From Balneola sp. (GTDB lineage: Bacteria; Bacteroidota; Rhodothermia; Balneolales; Balneolaceae): a DNA stretch of 64,000 nt. The stretch is taken from the NCBI GenBank assembly GCA_017643645.1, contig JAEPNB010000008.1, positions 1 through 64,000 on the forward strand, written 5' to 3'. Made by a program: the position numbers and the translations under genes. This document shows positions 59,969-64,000 of the stretch, one piece after another. The notes under the pieces were generated by a model. It did not search any database. It was not told where the DNA came from and worked only from the letters and a program-made list of their open reading frames with translations. Position 1 is the first letter of the stretch. The number at the start of each line of letters is the position of its first letter.

Positions 59969-60691
59969 ATGTTCAGAAGAAAGAAGGCAGAAACTACCTA
60001 CGAATTATTAGTTGACGGGAATAAAATTCAGGTCACCCGAAAGCGGATCAAGACCCTTAGATTGAAAGTGAATACCGTCACAAAAAAGATCAGGGTTTCT
60101 TGTCCATACAGAGTTTCCGAACAAGAGCTTATAGATTTTGTTCAATGCAAAAGAAGCTGGATCGAAAAACATCTCTCTAAAAAAATTCCCTCTGCCAAAA
60201 AAGAGCTTCCCATAAATTATGTAGAAGGAGATCGAATACCTTTCCGGGGAGAGGAGTATAAACTTCATCTCAGAATCGGTGCAAAAAAGACTTCAGTGAG
60301 GATAGAAGATCAGGCAATGGTTCTTGCTTCAAAGTCAGAACTGAACAAAGAAAAAAAGGAAAAGGCGATTCATGAATTTTATCGTACTCATTTGAAAAAC
60401 GAGATACCTAAGCTCATCGAAAAATGGGAACCGGTCATGAAGGTTTCAGTTAACGAGTTCGGCGTAAAAAAAATGAAAACCAGATGGGGCACTTGTAATA
60501 TCAGAGATAAACGAATCTGGCTGAGTTTAGAACTGGCTAAAAAATCTCCGGAGTTATTGGAATATGTGGTCGTCCATGAAATGGTTCATCTTCATGAACG
60601 TTTGCACAATCAGCGGTTTAAGAATTTTATGACTTTATTTCTGCCAAACTGGAAAGAGCTTCAGAAGCAGTTGAATGGTAGGATTGATTGA
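59969..60691 (+). CDS. YgjP/SprT-like metal-dependent hydrolase (DUF45)
   Basis: A 240-residue protein. The N-terminal beta-rich part (RKRIKTLRLKVNTVTKKIRVSCPYRVSEQELIDFVQCKRSWIEKHL-type sequence, about 24-70) is typical of DUF45. The KMKTRWGTCNIRDKRIWLSLELA motif (about 168-190) precedes the zinc site HEMVHLHERLHNQRF (His-Glu-x-x-His near 206-210, third ligand His about eight residues on). It belongs to the WLM/M48-like group; E. coli YgjP is the named relative. Substrate unknown. Confidence 0.92.
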   Translation: MFRRKKAETTYELLVDGNKIQVTRKRIKTLRLKVNTVTKKIRVSCPYRVSEQELIDFVQCKRSWIEKHLSKKIPSAKKELPINYVEGDRIPFRGEEYKLHLRIGAKKTSVRIEDQAMVLASKSELNKEKKEKAIHEFYRTHLKNEIPKLIEKWEPVMKVSVNEFGVKKMKTRWGTCNIRDKRIWLSLELAKKSPELLEYVVVHEMVHLHERLHNQRFKNFMTLFLPNWKELQKQLNGRID

Positions 60692-61433
60692 ATCAGTTAG
60701 TAATAAAGTAGTAGTCCGTTATCCTGAACTTGTTTCAGGATCTTTGTAAGGAGCCGATTCTAAATCTGCCACGACAATTCAAGAACAAAGACTCTGTATG
60801 CACCTGCGTTGGAAACGTACCTTCCCGGTTCCCAAACAAATTTTTGGGTTCTGAGTAGTTCGCCCCTCCTTGGTTAAGGAGAGGAATTCCGGATTGGTCT
60901 GACCCACCCTTGTTCCCTCCCTAACAGTAGGGAGGGAGACTCCTTAACTCCACTCAGAATTTAATTAAAAAGTCCCCTTCCCTTGACTAAGGGAAGGGAC
61001 AGGGATGGGTTTCTTCCTCTCCGCATTCTAACCACAAAGACCACAGAGAATAATTAAGCTTCTTCATCTCAAAACCTTTGTGCACTCTGTAGTTTATCCT
61101 TTCCGTATTTTAGTGATTCTGTGGCCTATTAATAGGATTCAATTCCTTAGTTCGCCAATAATTCTAAAGGTCGGAGCAATTGAAGTTTTTTCTAAAATCA
61201 AGTCATTCTTGGGAAGGCATGAACCTGGATTTAGATTAAAAACCTTACATATAAATCCAGATCTCGGGCATACGCCGCGAGATGATCGAATTCTTTTTTA
61301 AGAAACCCTAACAAGTCCTCCCACGAGGGTGTCGGGCTTGGATTTGCAAACGCCCAAATACAAATTTTAAACACATTAGAACTCATATTTAATTATTCTA
61401 AGCCACTAGCTATCAGAAATTAATCAGATTAAG
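60692..61433. repeat. 742-base intergenic region with hairpin cluster
   Basis: No credible gene. A hairpin ATCCTGAACTTGTTTCAGGAT lies at 60721-60741 (REP-like). Three family P palindromes follow at 60861-60884, 60901-60940 (CCCTCCCTAACAGTAGGGAG core) and 60971-61011 (CCCCTTCCCTTGACTAAGGG core). The rest (61012-61433) shows no repeat or gene I can support, and its right end must hold the promoter of the BNR-repeat gene. Confidence 0.8.
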
Positions 61434-64000
61434 ATGAAACGATTTACTTCTTTACTTACCCTTGTGTTGATAATCAGCACGACATCACTTTTTGCACAGA
61501 AATCAGATAAAGACTCCCGTTATGATATTGCCTGGAACAGCCTCGAGTTCAGAAGCATTGGACCGGCCTTTACTTCGGGAAGGATCTCGGATTTTGCTGT
61601 AAATCCTGATAACCACAGCGAGTTTTATATTGCAACGGCATCAGGTGGAGTATGGAAAACGGAGAATGGTGGGATTTCGCTTAAGCCGGTTTTTGATAAC
61701 GAAGGCTCTTACTCCATCGGTTTTGTGGCGATGGATCCAAACAATCACAATGTGGTTTGGGTTGGAACGGGAGAAAATAATAATCAACGAAGTGTTGCTT
61801 ATGGTGATGGAGTGTACAAATCCATTGATGGAGGCAAAAGCTGGAAACACATGGGATTGAAGAATTCTGAGCATATCGGAATGATAGAAATTGATCCCAG
61901 AAATTCGGATGTGGTTTATGTAGCAGCAACCGGTCCTCTTTGGAGTTCCGGTGGAGATCGCGGATTGTACAAAACTACGGATGGTGGCGAGAATTGGGAG
62001 AAAGTATTGGAGATCAGCGAGCACACCGGAGTAAATGAAGTACATATGGATCCCAGAGATCCGGATGTGCTGTATGCGACGGCTCATCAGCGAAGAAGAA
62101 GAGTATTCACATATATTAGCGGTGGACCTGAATCAGCAGTATATAAATCTACGAATGCCGGAAAAACCTGGAAGAAAACCATGAGAGGAATGCCAAGCGG
62201 AGACATCGGAAGAATCGGAATGGATATTTCGCCGGCTAATCCCGATGTAATTTATGCGGTTGTTGAAGCAGAATCAGGTAAAAGCGGATTTTATCGTTCT
62301 GATGACAGAGGAGAATCGTGGGAAAAGCAGAGTAATTATTCATCAAGTGGAAATTATTATCAGGAAGTGATCGCGGACCCTGTAGATGTTGATCTGGTTT
62401 ATGTAATGAACACGTATTCCGGAGTTTCTGAAGATGGTGGAAAGACGTTCAACAACGTAGGCGAGAAGAACAAGCATATTGATAACCATGCGTTGTGGAT
62501 CAATCCGGATAATCCAAGTCACTTGTTGAATGGGAATGATGGTGGAGTTTATGAGTCGTTTGATAGAGGTAAAACATGGAGATTTTTCACTAATCTTCCT
62601 GTTACTCAATTCTATAAAGTAGCCGCTGATAACGCAGAGCCATTTTATAATATTTATGGTGGAACGCAGGATAATTTCACACTAGGCGGGCCTTCCAGAA
62701 CAAACGCTACAACCGGAATTAATGATGATGAGTGGTTTGTAACGGTACTTGGGGATGGATTTGAACCTCATGTCGACCCAACTAATCCGAATATTGTTTA
62801 TGCTCAATATCAATATGGAAATCTATTCCGGTTTGATAAACAAAGTGGTGAACAACAGAATATTAAACCTCAGGCTCCGGAAGGCGATTACGATTATAAC
62901 TGGAACTGGGATTCTCCTTTCTTTGTAAGTGTACACGATAACAAACGACTTTACTTCGCTGCTGATCGTGTGTTAAGAAGTGATGATATGGGACAAAGCT
63001 GGAGAGAAGTAAGTGGCGATCTGACTCGTCAGATAGATCGAAACAGATTGGAAGTGATGGACAAAGTTTGGCCGATGGATGCCATTGCGAAAAATGCTTC
63101 CACCACGGTGTACGGAAATATTGTTGCTCTTGCAGAATCTCCATTAGATGAGAATTTATTATACGCCGGAACCGATGATGGCTTGGTTCATATGTCTGAA
63201 GATGGTGGTGAAACCTGGACTAAATACGATAAGTTTCCCGGAGTTCCTGATATGGTGTATGTAAATGAACTGATTGCATCAGAGCACGACAGAAATACGG
63301 TTTATGTGGCGTTCAACAATCACAAGAACGGAGATTTTAAACCATACATTTTAAAAAGTTCAAATCTTGGAAAATCCTGGAAGTCCATAGCTAATAATCT
63401 GCCGGAAAGAGGATCTATCTATTCCATAGCTGAGGATTTCGAAACCGGGAATCTGTTATTCGTTGGAACAGAATTCAGCATGTTCGCTTCCATTGATGGA
63501 GGTGAATACTGGAAAGAACTGAACAAAGGATTACCTACCATCGCTGTTCGTGATATTGATATTCAGAAAAGGGAGAATGATCTGGTTTTGGGAACTTTCG
63601 GAAGAAGTTTCTACGTGATGGATGATTATTCCGCACTTCAGGAATTATCGAAAGAAGTGGCTGAGAAAGAAGCGCATTTATTCTCGACCAGATACGCATA
63701 TCAATATATTCCATACAGCAGAATCGGAGCCAGTAATACGATCAGTTGGTTAGGGCCAAAAGGTTTTCAGGGCGAAGATTATTTCCTGGGAGAAAATCCT
63801 GAATTCGGTGCGGCTTTTACTTATTACCTGAAAGACGGATATAAAACCAAGAAAGCGATCCGTGAAGCTGAAGAAGCTAAGAAACGAAAAGACGGGGAGA
63901 CGGTTTATTACCCAACCTACGAACAGTTGAAGGCGGAAGAAGAGGAAGAAGCTCCATTCCTGATCTTTACAGTCAAGGACGCGAATGGGGAAGTAGTTCG
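61434..64000 (+). CDS. Secreted sortilin/VPS10- and BNR-repeat protein, 3' end outside the window
   Basis: The frame is open from ATG 61434 to the window end (855 codons seen). The signal peptide (MKRFTSLLTLVLIISTTSLF, cleaved near AQ) is followed by NSLEFRSIGPAFTSGRISDFAVNP. Then come many BNR/sortilin-type propeller repeats with S/TxDxGxxW boxes: KTENGG, KSIDGGKSW, KTTDGGENW, KSTNAGKTW, RSDDRGESW, SEDGGETW, LKSSNLGKSW. The C-terminal visible part (about 740 onward) leaves the propeller and has an acidic KAEEEEEAP stretch. Proteins of this kind are annotated as 'glycosyl hydrolase' without proof of catalysis. Likely an extracellular binding or degradative protein. Confidence 0.9.
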   Translation, partial: MKRFTSLLTLVLIISTTSLFAQKSDKDSRYDIAWNSLEFRSIGPAFTSGRISDFAVNPDNHSEFYIATASGGVWKTENGGISLKPVFDNEGSYSIGFVAMDPNNHNVVWVGTGENNNQRSVAYGDGVYKSIDGGKSWKHMGLKNSEHIGMIEIDPRNSDVVYVAATGPLWSSGGDRGLYKTTDGGENWEKVLEISEHTGVNEVHMDPRDPDVLYATAHQRRRRVFTYISGGPESAVYKSTNAGKTWKKTMRGMPSGDIGRIGMDISPANPDVIYAVVEAESGKSGFYRSDDRGESWEKQSNYSSSGNYYQEVIADPVDVDLVYVMNTYSGVSEDGGKTFNNVGEKNKHIDNHALWINPDNPSHLLNGNDGGVYESFDRGKTWRFFTNLPVTQFYKVAADNAEPFYNIYGGTQDNFTLGGPSRTNATTGINDDEWFVTVLGDGFEPHVDPTNPNIVYAQYQYGNLFRFDKQSGEQQNIKPQAPEGDYDYNWNWDSPFFVSVHDNKRLYFAADRVLRSDDMGQSWREVSGDLTRQIDRNRLEVMDKVWPMDAIAKNASTTVYGNIVALAESPLDENLLYAGTDDGLVHMSEDGGETWTKYDKFPGVPDMVYVNELIASEHDRNTVYVAFNNHKNGDFKPYILKSSNLGKSWKSIANNLPERGSIYSIAEDFETGNLLFVGTEFSMFASIDGGEYWKELNKGLPTIAVRDIDIQKRENDLVLGTFGRSFYVMDDYSALQELSKEVAEKEAHLFSTRYAYQYIPYSRIGASNTISWLGPKGFQGEDYFLGENPEFGAAFTYYLKDGYKTKKAIREAEEAKKRKDGETVYYPTYEQLKAEEEEEAPFLIFTVKDANGEVV

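Noticed and set aside
61080-61301. Plus-strand frame of 73 codons in the gap before the BNR-repeat gene
   Set aside because: No recognisable start context, no family resemblance, and the surrounding sequence is non-coding.

Overview
The window looks like chromosome of a marine or halophilic bacterium of the Bacteroidota/Balneolota/Rhodothermota group. It is AT-rich and has few Shine-Dalgarno sites. It carries lipoproteins with relaxed lipoboxes, DUF4199 next to a LuxR-type regulator, an 'alternative' GlmU beside glmS, and the family of intergenic GC-rich palindromes seen in such genomes. SecD and SecF are separate proteins, whereas classical Bacteroidia and Flavobacteriia usually fuse them, so Balneolota is my best guess. 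I have no 16S or other marker to prove it. No rRNA, tRNA, CRISPR array, phage or complete insertion sequence was recognised.

0-9 kb: era and pdxJ on the minus strand; then a plus-strand signalling run of NlpC/P60 lipoprotein, multi-PAS histidine kinase (ended by an in-frame amber codon at a conserved Trp position), CheY-like regulator, and a REC-GAF-HisKA_2 protein whose ATPase domain is degenerate. 9-13 kb: alt-GlmU and glmS are divergent (UDP-GlcNAc supply), followed by an Hpt protein, a GNAT, a holin-like membrane protein and an NAD-type isocitrate dehydrogenase. 13-21 kb (minus): PQQ-type dehydrogenase lipoprotein, SDR, then a TolC-like / HlyD-like / DUF4956 set that may be one envelope-spanning machine, then DUF6580, YceI, alkyladenine glycosylase and YihY. 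21-34 kb: mutS, a DUF559 nuclease gene bracketed by inverted palindromic repeats, a GntR regulator with an SF1 helicase, class II DAHP synthase, a response-regulator adenylate cyclase, and uvrA. 34-44 kb: secD, secF, a STAS protein, purA, a broken lipoprotein gene and a beta-propeller amidohydrolase. 44-54.7 kb: a natural His6 membrane protein, M14 carboxypeptidase, two VOC proteins, several DUFs, LuxR regulator, M29 aminopeptidase, an orphan ABC ATPase, and an acidic unknown protein in tandem with an acyl-CoA carboxylase beta subunit.

54.7-59.9 kb is the most unusual stretch. A series of small, mostly unknown, same-strand genes is separated by a repeated ~46-51 bp element that tends to end in a GTTAGGC-like core just before the next start codon. 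It includes a ~650 bp duplication, paired hairpins with identical loops and perfect 36/40 bp palindromes. This resembles an integron gene-cassette array without an integrase in view, but the attC folding is weak by eye and the call is tentative. The window closes with a YgjP-like metalloprotease and a 3'-truncated sortilin/BNR-repeat protein.
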